A DNA stretch of 64,000 bases, from NCBI RefSeq assembly GCF_030814815.1, contig NZ_JAUSVR010000006.1, positions 124,001 through 188,000 of the forward strand, read 5' to 3'. Within the stretch, counting starts at the first letter, position 1. The number at the start of each line of letters is the position of its first letter. This stretch comes from Ancylobacter amanitiformis (GTDB lineage Bacteria > Pseudomonadota > Alphaproteobacteria > Rhizobiales > Xanthobacteraceae). This document shows, in pieces, positions 15,223 through 25,015 of the stretch. The notes beneath the pieces are model-generated. The model was not told the DNA's origin and searched no databases. It saw only the letters and a list, made by a program, of their open reading frames with translations. A program made the translations under genes and the position numbers.

Positions 15223-17996
15223 CTTTTCGCGTCAATGGCGTGTCGTACGAGGTGGCGCCCCGGCCGGGGCAATGCCTGCGTACCTTGCTGCGCGAACTGG
15301 GCTGGTTCGGCGTCAAGAAGGGCTGCGATGCCGGCGATTGCGGGGCCTGCACCGTGCATGTGGACGGGCGCCCGGTGCATTCCTGCCTGTTCCCGGCCTT
15401 TCGGGCGGAGGGGCATTGCGTTACCACCATCGAGGGGCTGGCGGAGACGGTCGAGGGGCCGGGCCTGCACCCGATGCAGCAGGCTTTTCTGGAGGCGCAG
15501 GGTTTTCAGTGCGGCTTCTGCACCGCCGGCATGGTGATGACCGCCGCCGCGCTCGACCAGGCGCAGAAGCACGACCTGCCCGCCGCGCTCAAGGGCAACC
15601 TGTGCCGCTGCACCGGCTATCGCGCCATTGCCGACGCCATCGAGGGCCAGTGCGCCGTCGAGCCGGACGCGGCCGGCGCCTCGGTCGGGCGCAGCCTGCC
15701 AGCGCCCGCCGGGCCGGCCATCGTCACCGGCGCGGCGCGCTACACCATGGATGTCGCCCCCGCGGGTGAACTCGCCGGCCTCACCCACATGAAGATCCTG
15801 CGTTCGCCGCATGCCCATGCGCGCATTCTGCGCATCGACACGGCGGCGGCGCTGGCGGTGCCGGGCGTGGTCGCGGTGCTGACGCATGAGGACGCGCCCG
15901 CCCGGCTTTTCTCGACCGCTCGCCACCATCATGTCACCGACGATGTCGACGACACCCGCGTGCTCGACACGCTCCTGCGCCATGTCGGCCAGCGCGTCGC
16001 CGCCGTCATCGCCGAGACCGAGGCGGCCGCCGAAGCCGGCTGCGCGGCGCTCCGCGTCGACTATGAACTGCTGCCGGCGGTGTTCGATGCTGAGGCCGCG
16101 ATGATCCCCGGCGCGCCGCTTGTGCATGGCGACAAGGGGCCGGAATCGCGCATCGCCGATCCCGCGCGCAATCTCGTCGCCGAACTGCAGGGCGGCGTCG
16201 GCGATGTCGAGGCCGGCTTTGCCGCGGCCGATGTAGTGCACGAGGCGACCTACACGAGCCAGCGCGTGCAGCATGCGCATCTGGAAACGCATGGCGCCAT
16301 CGGCTGGCGCGATGGCGAGGGCCGGCTCGTCATCCGCACCTCCTCGCAGACGCCGTTCCTCACCCGCGATGCGCTGGCCACGCTCTATGACCTGCCGCGC
16401 GCGGCGGTGCGGGTGTTTACCGAGCGGGTGGGCGGCGGCTTCGGCGGCAAGCAGGAAATGCTCACCGAGGACATCGTGGCCCTTGCCGTGATGAAGACCG
16501 GCCGGCCGGTGAAGCTGGAATATACAAGGGCCGAGCAGTTCGCCTTCTCCACCAGCCGCCACCCGATGAGGGTGGGGGTGAAGCTCGGCGCCACCCGCGA
16601 GGGCCGGCTCACCGCCCTCGCGCTCACCATGCTGCTCGACACCGGCGCCTATGGCAATCACGGGCCGGGGGTGATGTATCACGGCGCGGGCGAGTGCATC
16701 GCGCTTTATCGCTGTCCCAACAAGAAGGTGGCGGCGCGGGCCGTCTACACCCATTCCCTGCCGAGCGGCGCCTTTCGCGGCTACGGGCTGAGCCAGACCA
16801 TTTTTGCGGTGGAATCGGCGATGGATGAACTGGCGCGCAAACTGGGCCTCGATCCTTTCGCCCTGCGCCGGCTGAACGTCATCGGCCCGCAGGACGAGAT
16901 GACCTCGGCCGGCGGCGGCGCGCATGATGTCGAGATAGGCAGCTATGGGCTCGACCAGTGCCTCGACTGGGTCGAAAAGGCGCTCGACGCGCCGGGGCGG
17001 GAGGCCCTGCCGGAGGACTGGCTGGTGGGGCGCGGCATGGCGGCGGCGATGATCGACACCATCCCCCCGCGTGGCCATGTGGCGCAGACCCGCCTCATGC
17101 TCGCGGAAGGGGGCGGCTTCGAACTCCTCACCGGCACCGCCGAATTCGGCAACGGCACGACGACGGTGCACCGGCAGATCGCCGCCACCGTGCTGGGCGT
17201 GCCGGTGGATCGCCTCCATGTCCGCCAGTCGGATACGGACATCGTCGCCCATGATACCGGCGCCTATGGCTCGACCGGTACGGTGGTGGCGGGAGAGGCG
17301 ACGCGCCGCGCGGCGGAACGGCTGGCGGCGGCGATCCGGGAGGCCGGCGCCGCGCGCCTTCGCGTTTCGCCCGCCGAGTGCCGCATCGAGGCCGACGCGG
17401 TGCGGGCCGGCGCGGACGCAGTTCCGCTGGCCGCGCTGGCGCCGCTGGAGGCGACCGGGGATGCCGGGGGATCGCCGCGCTCGGTCGCCTTCAACGTGCA
17501 GGGCTTCGAGGTCGCGGTGCACCGGCGCTATGGCGAAATCCGCATCCTGCGCTCATTCCATGCCGCCGATGCCGGCACCGTCATCAACCCGATGCAGTGC
17601 CGGGGGCAGGTGGAGGGCGGCGTGGCGCAGGCGATCGGCGCCGCGCTCTACGAGGAACTGACGCTGGACGGGCAGGGCGCCGTGACCAATGCCAGCTTCC
17701 GCTCCTATCACATTCCCGCCTTCGCCGATGTGCCGCACACACAGGTGTTCTTCGCGCGGACGCAGGACCGCGTCGGCCCGCTCGGCGCCAAGTCGATGAG
17801 CGAGAGCCCCTATAATCCGGTGGCGCCGGCCCTTGCCAATGCCATTTTCGATGCCACCGGCGTGCGCCTGCGCGCGCCGCCCTTCAAGGCCGACACGCTT
17901 TATGCGCTGCTGCCGGCAGATGACGGTCGCCGGTTCCACGCGCCGTCGTCGGGCGAACCGGAATCCCCGCTCGAAAACGCCGCAAACGAGGACTGA
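15219..17996 (+). CDS. Molybdenum hydroxylase with fused [2Fe-2S] and Mo-pterin domains, predicted xanthine dehydrogenase
   Basis: A 925-residue fusion. Residues 1-150 hold two [2Fe-2S] clusters: Cys36, 41, 44 and 56, then Cys98, 101, 129 and 131. The molybdopterin domain follows, with [21 protein letters not shown] and a C-terminal GAKSMSES that supplies the base Glu. Domain order is that of the Desulfovibrio aldehyde oxidoreductase type, with FAD on a separate subunit, not the usual XdhA (FeS-FAD) plus XdhB. Position between uricase and allantoin synthase predicts hypoxanthine/xanthine oxidation. The purine-binding Arg is kept, but Gln replaces the Glu that follows the GGK motif in mammalian XDH. 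GTG start, 4-base overlap upstream. Confidence 0.85.
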   Translation: MTFRVNGVSYEVAPRPGQCLRTLLRELGWFGVKKGCDAGDCGACTVHVDGRPVHSCLFPAFRAEGHCVTTIEGLAETVEGPGLHPMQQAFLEAQGFQCGFCTAGMVMTAAALDQAQKHDLPAALKGNLCRCTGYRAIADAIEGQCAVEPDAAGASVGRSLPAPAGPAIVTGAARYTMDVAPAGELAGLTHMKILRSPHAHARILRIDTAAALAVPGVVAVLTHEDAPARLFSTARHHHVTDDVDDTRVLDTLLRHVGQRVAAVIAETEAAAEAGCAALRVDYELLPAVFDAEAAMIPGAPLVHGDKGPESRIADPARNLVAELQGGVGDVEAGFAAADVVHEATYTSQRVQHAHLETHGAIGWRDGEGRLVIRTSSQTPFLTRDALATLYDLPRAAVRVFTERVGGGFGGKQEMLTEDIVALAVMKTGRPVKLEYTRAEQFAFSTSRHPMRVGVKLGATREGRLTALALTMLLDTGAYGNHGPGVMYHGAGECIALYRCPNKKVAARAVYTHSLPSGAFRGYGLSQTIFAVESAMDELARKLGLDPFALRRLNVIGPQDEMTSAGGGAHDVEIGSYGLDQCLDWVEKALDAPGREALPEDWLVGRGMAAAMIDTIPPRGHVAQTRLMLAEGGGFELLTGTAEFGNGTTTVHRQIAATVLGVPVDRLHVRQSDTDIVAHDTGAYGSTGTVVAGEATRRAAERLAAAIREAGAARLRVSPAECRIEADAVRAGADAVPLAALAPLEATGDAGGSPRSVAFNVQGFEVAVHRRYGEIRILRSFHAADAGTVINPMQCRGQVEGGVAQAIGAALYEELTLDGQGAVTNASFRSYHIPAFADVPHTQVFFARTQDRVGPLGAKSMSESPYNPVAPALANAIFDATGVRLRAPPFKADTLYALLPADDGRRFHAPSSGEPESPLENAANED

Positions 17997-17998
17997 AC

Positions 17999-18886
17999 AT
18001 GGTGGACCGCATCAGCCTCGACACTCTCAACGGGCTTGACCGGGCGGCCTTCGTCGCGGCGCTGGACGGCATTTTCGAGCACGCCCCGTGGGTGGCCGAG
18101 GCCGCAGCGATCGAGCGGCCCTTCGCCGGCATCGCCGATCTCCACGCCGCGCTGATGGCGGCGGTCTGGGCGCGGCCGGAGGGCGAGCAGGTCGCCTTCG
18201 TCGCCGCCCATCCGGACCTTGCCGGCAAGGCCGCGCGGGCGGGCGACATGGCGGCCGCCTCGGTGTCCGAACAGGCCGGGCTCGGCTTCGATCAACTGTC
18301 GGACGACGAATATGCGCGCTTCGAGCGGCTGAACGCGGCCTATCGGGCGCGGTTCGGCTTTCCATTCGTCATCTGCGTCAGGCGCCAGACGCGCGACGCC
18401 ATCCTCGCCGCCTTCGAGCGGCGCCTCGGACATGACCGGCCGACCGAGCTTGCCGCGGCGCTGGCCGAGATCGGCTACATCACCCGCCTGCGCCTCGTCG
18501 AGCGGGTCGAAGGGCCAGGTGCGCCGCCGGTCGCGGGCCGACTGTCGACCCATGTGCTGGACACCCACAAGGGCGGCCCGGCGCACGGGGTGCGCGTCGA
18601 GCTTTACGAGGTCGGCGCGTCGGGCCGCGCGCGGCTGAAGGAGGCGCATACCAATGCCGACGGGCGCACCGACGCGCCGCTCATCGGCGGGGTGCCGCTG
18701 CGCGCGGGCACCTATGAGCTGGTCTTCCATGTCGGCGCCTATTTCGCCGCTCGCGGAATCGATCTTCCCGGCCAGCCCTTCCTCGGGGAGGTGCCGGTGC
18801 GCTTCGGCATCGATGACCCCGAGGGGCATTATCATGTGCCGCTGGTGGCGACGCCGTGGAGCTATTCCACCTATCGCGGCAGCTGA
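17999..18886 (+). CDS. Fused OHCU decarboxylase / 5-hydroxyisourate hydrolase (allantoin synthase)
   Basis: Bifunctional 295-residue protein. Residues 1 to about 170 are the OHCU decarboxylase domain ([23 protein letters not shown]). Residues about 178-295 are the transthyretin-like HIU hydrolase ([18 protein letters not shown], and the diagnostic C-terminal YRGS). Together they convert 5-hydroxyisourate stereospecifically to S-allantoin. The order matches plant allantoin synthase, without an obvious peroxisomal-type insert. The ATG follows the hydroxylase stop by 2 bases. No allantoinase is in the window, so the pathway continues elsewhere. Confidence 0.93.
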   Translation: MVDRISLDTLNGLDRAAFVAALDGIFEHAPWVAEAAAIERPFAGIADLHAALMAAVWARPEGEQVAFVAAHPDLAGKAARAGDMAAASVSEQAGLGFDQLSDDEYARFERLNAAYRARFGFPFVICVRRQTRDAILAAFERRLGHDRPTELAAALAEIGYITRLRLVERVEGPGAPPVAGRLSTHVLDTHKGGPAHGVRVELYEVGASGRARLKEAHTNADGRTDAPLIGGVPLRAGTYELVFHVGAYFAARGIDLPGQPFLGEVPVRFGIDDPEGHYHVPLVATPWSYSTYRGS

Positions 18887-18942
18887 GGCGCCGGCATTTC
18901 CGCGCGGCGGAAGCACCCGCGCCGCGCGCGCGACGTCTTCGA

Positions 18943-19824
18943 TCAAGGGCTGGTGCGTCGCGGCGTCACCACCACGGTAGCCGACATGCCGGCGGCCAGC
19001 TCCACGCCGGGCGGCAGCGTGCCGATGCGGATGCGGACGGGGATGCGCTGGGCAAGGCGTATCCAGTCGAATTGCGGGCTCACATCGGCCAGCAGGCCGC
19101 TGCGGTCCGTCGTGTTGGCGATGGCCCGGCTGAGCCCCTCCACCACGCCCTGGACGATCACCCCGCCGGCCATCAGCTCGATCTGCGCGGCGTCGCCGAC
19201 ACGGATGAAGGGCAGCTTGGTCTCCATGAAATAGGCATAGACATAGAAGGAATGCGCATCGACCAGCGCGATCACGCCCTGGCCCTGCGTGGCGTAATTG
19301 CCGACGAAGACGTTGAGGTTGGTGACATAGCCGTCCACCGGCGCGCGCACCTCGCTGCGGGTGAGGTTGATCTGGGCGGTGGCCAGCGCGGCCTGCGCGG
19401 CCTCGACCTCCGCCTGGGCCTCGCCGGCCGAGGTGGTGGCGCTTTCCGCCGACTGGACGGAAATCGCCTCGCTGTCCTCGCGCACCAGGCTGGTATCGCG
19501 GTTGGCGCTGTCGCGCGCATATTGCAGCGCCGCCTGCTTCATCGCGACCTGCGCGCTCGCCTGCTCGACCGCGACCTTGAAGCGCTGCTGGTCGATGACG
19601 AAGAGCACGTCGCCCTTCTTCACCAGCTGGTTGTCGACCACGTTGACCGCGCTGACGAGGCCGGAGACATCGGGCGCGATCTCCACCACGTTGGCCAGCA
19701 CCCGCGCATCGCGCGTCCACGGCGAGAGCGTGTAATAGACCCATATCTGCCAGCCCACACCCAGTGCCGCGGCGGCGGCGGCGAGGGTGATGACGACCCG
19801 CAGGGCGACGGCGCCGATATTCAT
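18943..19824 (-). CDS. HlyD-family membrane fusion protein of an efflux system
   Basis: Periplasmic adaptor of 293 residues: one N-terminal membrane anchor (ALRVVITLAAAAAALGVGW), split lipoyl halves (EIAPDVSGLVSAVNV and APVDGYVTNLNVFVGNY) around a coiled-coil hairpin rich in Ala and Gln, and a C-terminal beta barrel. It resembles AaeA/EmrA. The ATG overlaps the DUF1656 stop (ATGA), so it is the last gene of a FUSC-DUF1656-HlyD operon that probably exports aromatic acids or similar compounds. Confidence 0.9.
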   Translation of the reverse strand: MNIGAVALRVVITLAAAAAALGVGWQIWVYYTLSPWTRDARVLANVVEIAPDVSGLVSAVNVVDNQLVKKGDVLFVIDQQRFKVAVEQASAQVAMKQAALQYARDSANRDTSLVREDSEAISVQSAESATTSAGEAQAEVEAAQAALATAQINLTRSEVRAPVDGYVTNLNVFVGNYATQGQGVIALVDAHSFYVYAYFMETKLPFIRVGDAAQIELMAGGVIVQGVVEGLSRAIANTTDRSGLLADVSPQFDWIRLAQRIPVRIRIGTLPPGVELAAGMSATVVVTPRRTSP

Positions 19825-20201
19825 GCCTGTCCTTCTCCAGCAAGCGGCAAGCCGGGCATGCCCGGATCCAGTGAGGCAAGACCGAACGTGGCAGGACCGA
19901 ACGTGGCAAGGCCCGACGTGGCCGGGCCCGACGTGGCAAGGCCCGAGGTGGCTGAGCCCGACGTGGCTGGGCCGAGCATGGCCAGACCCAGCATGACCGC
20001 GCCGAGCACGATGATGTAAAGCGCGGTGTCGAATAGCGGACGGTGCCAGATCCGCCGGTAGAAGCCCGCCCGCCCCATGGCCCAGCGCAGGAGCAGGAAG
20101 GGCGGCAGCGCAAGCGCCGCCCACATCATCAGCGGCGGCAGGTAGAAGCCGAGCGCTTCGGGCGTGAAGAAGGCGAGATGGGCGGGGAACAGCACGCTCA
20201 C
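19821..20201 (-). CDS. DUF1656 (AaeX-like) small membrane protein
   Basis: Small inner-membrane protein of 126 residues, of the DUF1656/AaeX family found between aaeB- and aaeA-like genes. Two hydrophobic helices are seen (LPPLMMWAALALPPFLLLRW and LYIIVLGAVMLGLAML). The C-terminal 50 residues are an eightfold in-frame 15-bp repeat giving pentapeptides of the type SGLAT/SGPAT, which roughly doubles the normal family length. The GTG start overlaps the FUSC stop (GTGA), and its own stop overlaps the HlyD start. Confidence 0.85.
   Translation of the reverse strand: MSVLFPAHLAFFTPEALGFYLPPLMMWAALALPPFLLLRWAMGRAGFYRRIWHRPLFDTALYIIVLGAVMLGLAMLGPATSGSATSGLATSGPATSGLATFGPATFGLASLDPGMPGLPLAGEGQA
19876..19995. 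repeat. Eight-unit 15-bp tandem array encoding the DUF1656 tail
   Basis: Units start every 15 bases from 19876 to 19981 with consensus GCAAGGCCCGACGTG. Internal units differ at only a few positions; the array stays in frame and ends the coding region with pentapeptide repeats. Confidence 0.92.
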
Positions 20202-22333
20202 GCCTCGCGGAAGGATCGGGTGAGGATGGCACGGTCGATGCTGAAGCGATCGCCGATGAAACGCAGCGAGGCTCCCGCCCGCACGGTCAGCGCCGCCGCC
20301 GCCGAGCCCGGCGCCAGCGTGAGGGCCTCCAGCATAGCGCGTGCCGTCGCCACCGTCGCCTCGGCCTCCGCGACGGCGTCGGGCAGCCGCGCGCCGGCGC
20401 GCGGCCATGTCTCCAGCACGGCGGCGAAGCGCGTCAGGAAGCGTGCCAGCGTCTCGTCCGCCTCTGCCGGCAATGCCGGTTCGAGGCGCAGGCGGTGGAG
20501 CCGGCCCAGTTCGAGCGCACAGGAGGCGGCGCCCAGCGTGCCGCGCAGGAAGTCTTCATCGCCGCTGCGGTCGAGCGACAGGCGCGGCAGAAGTTGCGCC
20601 AGCATGTCGACGATCTCGCCGAGCACCCGGCGCTCGTGCCGCTCGCCGCGCGCCGCCATGGGGAGCAGGCGGCCGACGATCGCGGCCCAGGCCCGGCGTC
20701 GCGAGGCCTGCGACGTCACCGGAAACAGCGCGAACAGCATGAGCCCCGCCATCATGCCCGCGATGAAGGCGAGGTTTCCGTTGAAGAAGCTGAGTTCATC
20801 GGGCTGGAACAGGTTGCCGGTACCGATCTGGTCGGCGAGGAAGCCGGCGAAAATGATGCCCTGCCAGACATAGGCGGGCGTGCCGGCCATCAGCCCCCCG
20901 GGCAGCAGGACCAGGACGAGGAAGATGGCCAGCGCGCCATAGCCCTCCAGCCGTGGCAGCACGAACACCATGGCGGCATAGGCGGCGGCGATGGCGAGAA
21001 CACTCCAGATCAGCACCGGCAGGCCGAGCTTGCCCGGCCGGTCCTGGTTGACCGAGAAGAACAGCATCAGCCCCAGCCCGGTGACGGCGCCGAATCCCTG
21101 GTCCCACCCGCTCGCGGCCCAGAAGGCTGAGGCGAGCACCACGCCGAGCGCGGCGCGCAGGCCCACCAGCATGGCCTCCCGCCGTGCGGCTGCCGGCATC
21201 GCCTCGACCGGCCGGCGCAGGTGGCTGCGCCCGCGCCGGCGCAGGCTGGCGGCTTCGCACACGATCACCAAAGACAGCCCGTGCAGCAGGTCGCCGGCGC
21301 GGCGCAGGATCAGCAGCCCGTTGGCCAGCGGCGCGAACGGCACCGTGCCGGCCATGGCCTGGAGCTGCAGAGCCGCCGCGTCGAGCTGGCCGCGCGCTGC
21401 CAGCAGATCGCGCCGCACGCGGTGGGGATCGGCGAAGGCGGAGGGGTCGGCAGCCAGCCGCTCCAGCGTCGCGCGGGTGTGCTCCAGCGCCGGCCTCACC
21501 TGCTCGACCACCGGCCCCGCGCCCTCGACGCGGAAATCGTCGATCCGCACGAACAGGCCGCGGGCCACCGCCAGCACACGCAGGAACTCGCGCAGCGTGC
21601 GCCGCAGCAGCACATCGTCGGCGCGCAGTTCCGGGGCTTCGAACACGGCGTAGGAGCGCAGCGCGTCGAACTTGACGACGGCGTCGACCATCTCCCGGCG
21701 CAGCGCCACGAAGGTCGCGAACGGCATGTCCGGCTGCAGCGCCACCGCGCCGTAGCGGCAGAGCCGGCCGAACAGCGCGGCCATCTGCTCGCGCAGCGCG
21801 TCGCCGGCATAGCGCGGCAGGATCAGCACGGTGGCTGCCGTGCCGCAGACAATGCCGATGACGATCTCGCCGGTACGGTCGGCGGCGATCGACCAGGCGT
21901 TCATCGGATCGGCCGAGCCCTCCAGCGCGACCAGCAGCGCCGTGTAGCCGGCGAGCATGAAGGCATAGGCGGCATAATTGGCCAGTCGTGCCCCGAGATA
22001 GAAGGTGAGGCCGACAAACAGCGCGACGCAGCCGACCAGCGGCGGACCCGACTCGGCGAACAGGGCGAGGAAGACGAGGCCCATGGCCGCCCCGCCCAGC
22101 GTGCCGTAGATGCGATAGGCGCTCTTGGCCAGCGCGGCGCCGGAGGTGGGCTGGGCGAGCAGGTAGACGGTCAGGATCGCCCATTGCGGGTCCTGCATCT
22201 CCAGCCAATAGGCAATGGCGAGCGCGGTCACGCCCGCCAGCGCGGTGCGCAGCGCGAACACCCAGTTGCGCCAATTCAGATCGATCGGGAAGGGGCGCCA
22301 CCCCTCGGGGCGGGCCGTCTCAGCCACGCTCAT
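20198..22333 (-). CDS. FUSC-family (AaeB-like) efflux transporter
   Basis: Inner-membrane transporter of 711 residues with the FUSC architecture: an N-terminal block of helices from about residue 20 (NWVFALRTALAGVTALAIAY, then QPTSGAALAKSAYRIYGTLGG), a long cytosolic part rich in Arg and Leu, and a second helical block near residue 370-520. Family members such as AaeB export hydroxylated aromatic acids. I chose the start MSVAETARPEG because GGGGGAGG lies just upstream. First gene of the operon with DUF1656 and HlyD. Confidence 0.9.
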   Translation of the reverse strand: MSVAETARPEGWRPFPIDLNWRNWVFALRTALAGVTALAIAYWLEMQDPQWAILTVYLLAQPTSGAALAKSAYRIYGTLGGAAMGLVFLALFAESGPPLVGCVALFVGLTFYLGARLANYAAYAFMLAGYTALLVALEGSADPMNAWSIAADRTGEIVIGIVCGTAATVLILPRYAGDALREQMAALFGRLCRYGAVALQPDMPFATFVALRREMVDAVVKFDALRSYAVFEAPELRADDVLLRRTLREFLRVLAVARGLFVRIDDFRVEGAGPVVEQVRPALEHTRATLERLAADPSAFADPHRVRRDLLAARGQLDAAALQLQAMAGTVPFAPLANGLLILRRAGDLLHGLSLVIVCEAASLRRRGRSHLRRPVEAMPAAARREAMLVGLRAALGVVLASAFWAASGWDQGFGAVTGLGLMLFFSVNQDRPGKLGLPVLIWSVLAIAAAYAAMVFVLPRLEGYGALAIFLVLVLLPGGLMAGTPAYVWQGIIFAGFLADQIGTGNLFQPDELSFFNGNLAFIAGMMAGLMLFALFPVTSQASRRRAWAAIVGRLLPMAARGERHERRVLGEIVDMLAQLLPRLSLDRSGDEDFLRGTLGAASCALELGRLHRLRLEPALPAEADETLARFLTRFAAVLETWPRAGARLPDAVAEAEATVATARAMLEALTLAPGSAAAALTVRAGASLRFIGDRFSIDRAILTRSFREA

Positions 22334-22782
22334 GGCGCCTCCCCCGCGCATGGGAGCGGCCGACACCATCCCCCGCCGGCATTATCGCCACGCTGGCGGT
22401 TTCTGCCAAGCGCGTGGGGGGGGGTGACGCGGCGCGGCGACGGCACCCCCTTCCGGCCCGGCCGGCGGCACCCCCTTCCGGCTCGGCCGGTGGAATGCGA
22501 CCCGCATTGTCGCGTGAGCGGAGGCGCGCGCCGGAATACGCGGATGCTTGATCCAGCCTACCGGATGGCCGCGACGCGCGAGACGGCGGGGAGGGGCTGG
22601 AGGATCTCTGGAAACGGGTGGCGACGTGGCGGAACGGCTTGAGCTTGGTCCGCGCCTCCTCGAAGATGACCGCCCAACGCGCGTTCCGCGGACATTGCCG
22701 GCCTGGGTTGCAGCGCCTTGTCGCCGCCAACCGGAGGTCGCGCCGCTCGAACCTGCTCCAGCTGCCTGCCGGGACCTGAACC
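22334..22782. other. Intergenic region between the efflux operon and the SDR gene
   Basis: Divergent promoters must lie here but no clear -35/-10 pair is visible. It contains a 25-bp direct duplication at 22443-22492 (GCACCCCCTTCCGGC start). No gene is supported on either strand. Confidence 0.65.
22443..22492. repeat. 25-bp tandem duplication
   Basis: Two adjacent 25-bp copies beginning GCACCCCCTTCCGGC at 22443 and 22468 differ at two positions. Confidence 0.85.
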
Positions 22783-23553
22783 ATGCGTGCACATCCCCTG
22801 TTCGATCTTACCGGCCGCAAGGCGCTCGTCACCGGTGCCAGCCGCGGCATCGGCCGGCAGATCGCCACCGCTCTCGCCTCCGCCGGCGCGGATGTGGCGG
22901 TGACGGCGCGCGCGGTCTCCTCGCTGGCGCAAACGGTGGAGGACATTGCCGCGCAGGGCCGGCGGGCGGTGCCGCTCGCGCTCGACGTGACCGATGTCGC
23001 GCGCTGCCATACGGGCATCGCGGAGGCCGCGCAGGCGCTGGGAGGGCTCGACATCCTGGTCAACAATGCCGGCATGGAGGAGGTCCGCCCCTCGCTGGAG
23101 GTGGACGAGGCGCTGTGGGACCGGATCCTCGACACCAATCTCAAGGGCGCCTTCTTCTGCGCGCAGGCAGCGGCGGGCGTCATGAAGGCGGCGGGCGGCG
23201 GCGCCATCATCAACCTGTGCTCGCTCACCTCGGAAGTCGGCATTCCCACCGCGGTGCCCTATGGCTCCTCGAAATCCGGCCTTCTGGGCATGACGCGGGC
23301 GCTGGCGGCGGAATGGGCGGATCTCGGCATTCGCGTCAACGCCATCGCGCCGGGCTATTTCCGCACCGCGATGACCGACGTCTTCTATGCCGATGAGGCC
23401 TGGCAGGCCTCGATGCGGGCGAAGATCCCCATGCGGCGCTTCGGCGAACTGGGCGATCTCTCGGGCATCGCCATCTTCCTGGCGTCCGAGGCCTCCGCCT
23501 ACATGACCGGCCAGTGCCTCCCGGTCGATGGCGGCTTTCTTGCCTCGATCTGA
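22783..23553 (+). CDS. SDR-family oxidoreductase
   Basis: Classical SDR of 256 residues: VTGASRGIGRQIA, NNAGMEE, catalytic Ser in INLCSLTSEVG, YGSSKSG (Tyr, Lys), and the C-terminal LPVDGGF. It probably interconverts a hydroxyl and a keto group on a small polyol or hydroxy acid with NAD(P). It lies 132 bp upstream of the tightly packed HisD-ADH-kinase-LldD set on the same strand and is likely part of the same pathway. The substrate is unknown. Confidence 0.87.
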   Translation: MRAHPLFDLTGRKALVTGASRGIGRQIATALASAGADVAVTARAVSSLAQTVEDIAAQGRRAVPLALDVTDVARCHTGIAEAAQALGGLDILVNNAGMEEVRPSLEVDEALWDRILDTNLKGAFFCAQAAAGVMKAAGGGAIINLCSLTSEVGIPTAVPYGSSKSGLLGMTRALAAEWADLGIRVNAIAPGYFRTAMTDVFYADEAWQASMRAKIPMRRFGELGDLSGIAIFLASEASAYMTGQCLPVDGGFLASI

Positions 23554-23685
23554 GCGGCCCCGATCGGGGCTGCATCCTTCGAAACGCCTGCGCCTTGGGC
23601 AGGTGGCGCGCAATCTTTGGCCTCCCGAGAGCGGCCTTATGTCTGTACATACTCGCCCCTCATCGGGGCGGTGAGGACTTCTGCC

Positions 23686-25014
23686 ATGTCGGATATCTGC
23701 AATTTCCACGAACTCGCCACGCTGGACGCCAAGGCCCGCGCGGCGCTGCTGAAGCGCTCGGAAACCGATCTGTCGAGCTTCATGGAGCGGGTGCGCCCGA
23801 TCATCGAGGCGGTGCGGCTGGAGGGCGACGAGGCCCTCGCCCGCTTCGGCCGCGACTTCGACAAGGCGGACATCACCGCCGACCGGCTGAAGGCGACGGA
23901 AGAAGAGTTCGATGCCGCCTTCAAGGCGGTCGACCCCGAGGTGATCGATTCCATCCGGTTCGGCATCGCCAATATACGCAGCTTCCATGAGGAGCAGGCG
24001 CCCGAGCCGATGTGGCTCAAGGAAGTGCGCCCCGGCGCCTTTGCCGGCGACCGCTGGACGCCGATCGAATCGGTGGCGCTCTACGTGCCGCGCGGCAAGG
24101 GGGCCTTTCCCTCGGTGACGATGATGACCGCGGTGCCCGCGAGCGTGGCGAAGGTCAGGAACATCGCCATCGTCACCCCGCCGACCACGGATGGCGGCGT
24201 CGATGCGGCGACGCTGGTGGCCGCACGGCTCGCCGGCGTCGAGACGGTGTACAAGTGCGGCGGTGCGCAGGCGGTGGCGGCAATTGCCTATGGGACTGAG
24301 ACCGTGGGCAAGGCGATCAAGATCGTCGGCCCCGGCTCGCCCTGGCTGGTGGCGGCCAAGCGGCTTCTGTCCGACATCATCGACACCGGCCTGCCGGCCG
24401 GGCCCTCCGAGGCGCTCATCTTTGCCGACGGAACGGTGAACGGCGCGGTGGCGGCGCTCGATTTGCTGATCGAGGCCGAGCACGGGCCGGATTCCTCGGC
24501 CTATCTCGTCACCCATTCGCGCGAGGTCGCCGAGGCCGCGCTGAGGGCGCTGCCGGGCCACTGGGCACGCATGACGGAGCAGCGCGTCGCCTTCTCGAAG
24601 GCGGTGCTCACCGGCCCGTGCGGCGGCATCGTGCTCACCTCGTCGCTGGAGGAGAGCATCGATTTCGTCAACGCCTATGCGCCGGAGCACCTGGAAATCC
24701 TCTCCACCGACCCGTTCGCGCATCTGGGCCGCATCACCGAGGCGGCGGAGGTGCTGATGGGCCCCCATACGCCGGTGACGATCGGCAATTTCGTGCTCGG
24801 GCCGAATGCGGTGCTGCCGACCAGCCGCTGGGCGCGCACCTATGGGCCGCTCTCGGTGACGGATTTCCTCAAGCGCTCCTCCATCGGCTATGTTACCGCC
24901 GCCGCCTATCCCGAGTTGGCCGGCCATGCCCGCCGGCTGGCTCGCTATGAGGGGTTCTCCAGCCATGAGAATGCCGTCTCCGAGCTCCGCGACGAACTGC
25001 TGAAGGGCGGCTGA
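23686..25014 (+). CDS. Histidinol dehydrogenase paralogue with altered active site
   Basis: Zinc- and NAD-dependent dehydrogenase of the HisD fold, 442 residues. Compared with E. coli HisD, the catalytic Glu334-His335 (APEHLEI) and zinc ligands His266 and His427 are kept. The Gln ligand is Glu263, the Asp ligand is Asn368 (GNF), and the His that contacts the imidazole of histidinol is Ala375 (GPNAVLPT). It is therefore very unlikely to make histidine. Relatives such as HpsN oxidise dihydroxypropanesulfonate; the neighbours here (SDR, Zn-ADH, kinase-like, LldD) also suggest a polyol or sulfonate substrate. GAGGA precedes the ATG. Confidence 0.88.
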   Translation: MSDICNFHELATLDAKARAALLKRSETDLSSFMERVRPIIEAVRLEGDEALARFGRDFDKADITADRLKATEEEFDAAFKAVDPEVIDSIRFGIANIRSFHEEQAPEPMWLKEVRPGAFAGDRWTPIESVALYVPRGKGAFPSVTMMTAVPASVAKVRNIAIVTPPTTDGGVDAATLVAARLAGVETVYKCGGAQAVAAIAYGTETVGKAIKIVGPGSPWLVAAKRLLSDIIDTGLPAGPSEALIFADGTVNGAVAALDLLIEAEHGPDSSAYLVTHSREVAEAALRALPGHWARMTEQRVAFSKAVLTGPCGGIVLTSSLEESIDFVNAYAPEHLEILSTDPFAHLGRITEAAEVLMGPHTPVTIGNFVLGPNAVLPTSRWARTYGPLSVTDFLKRSSIGYVTAAAYPELAGHARRLARYEGFSSHENAVSELRDELLKGG

Positions 25015-25015
25015 C

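Noticed and set aside
15162-17522. 786-residue open frame antisense to the molybdenum hydroxylase
   Set aside because: High-GC antisense artefact: His/Arg/Gly-rich, no family motif, fully covered by a gene with intact FeS and Mo motifs.
23686-25014. Assignment as the biosynthetic hisD
   Set aside because: Histidinol-contacting His is Ala, two zinc ligands differ, and no other his genes are nearby.
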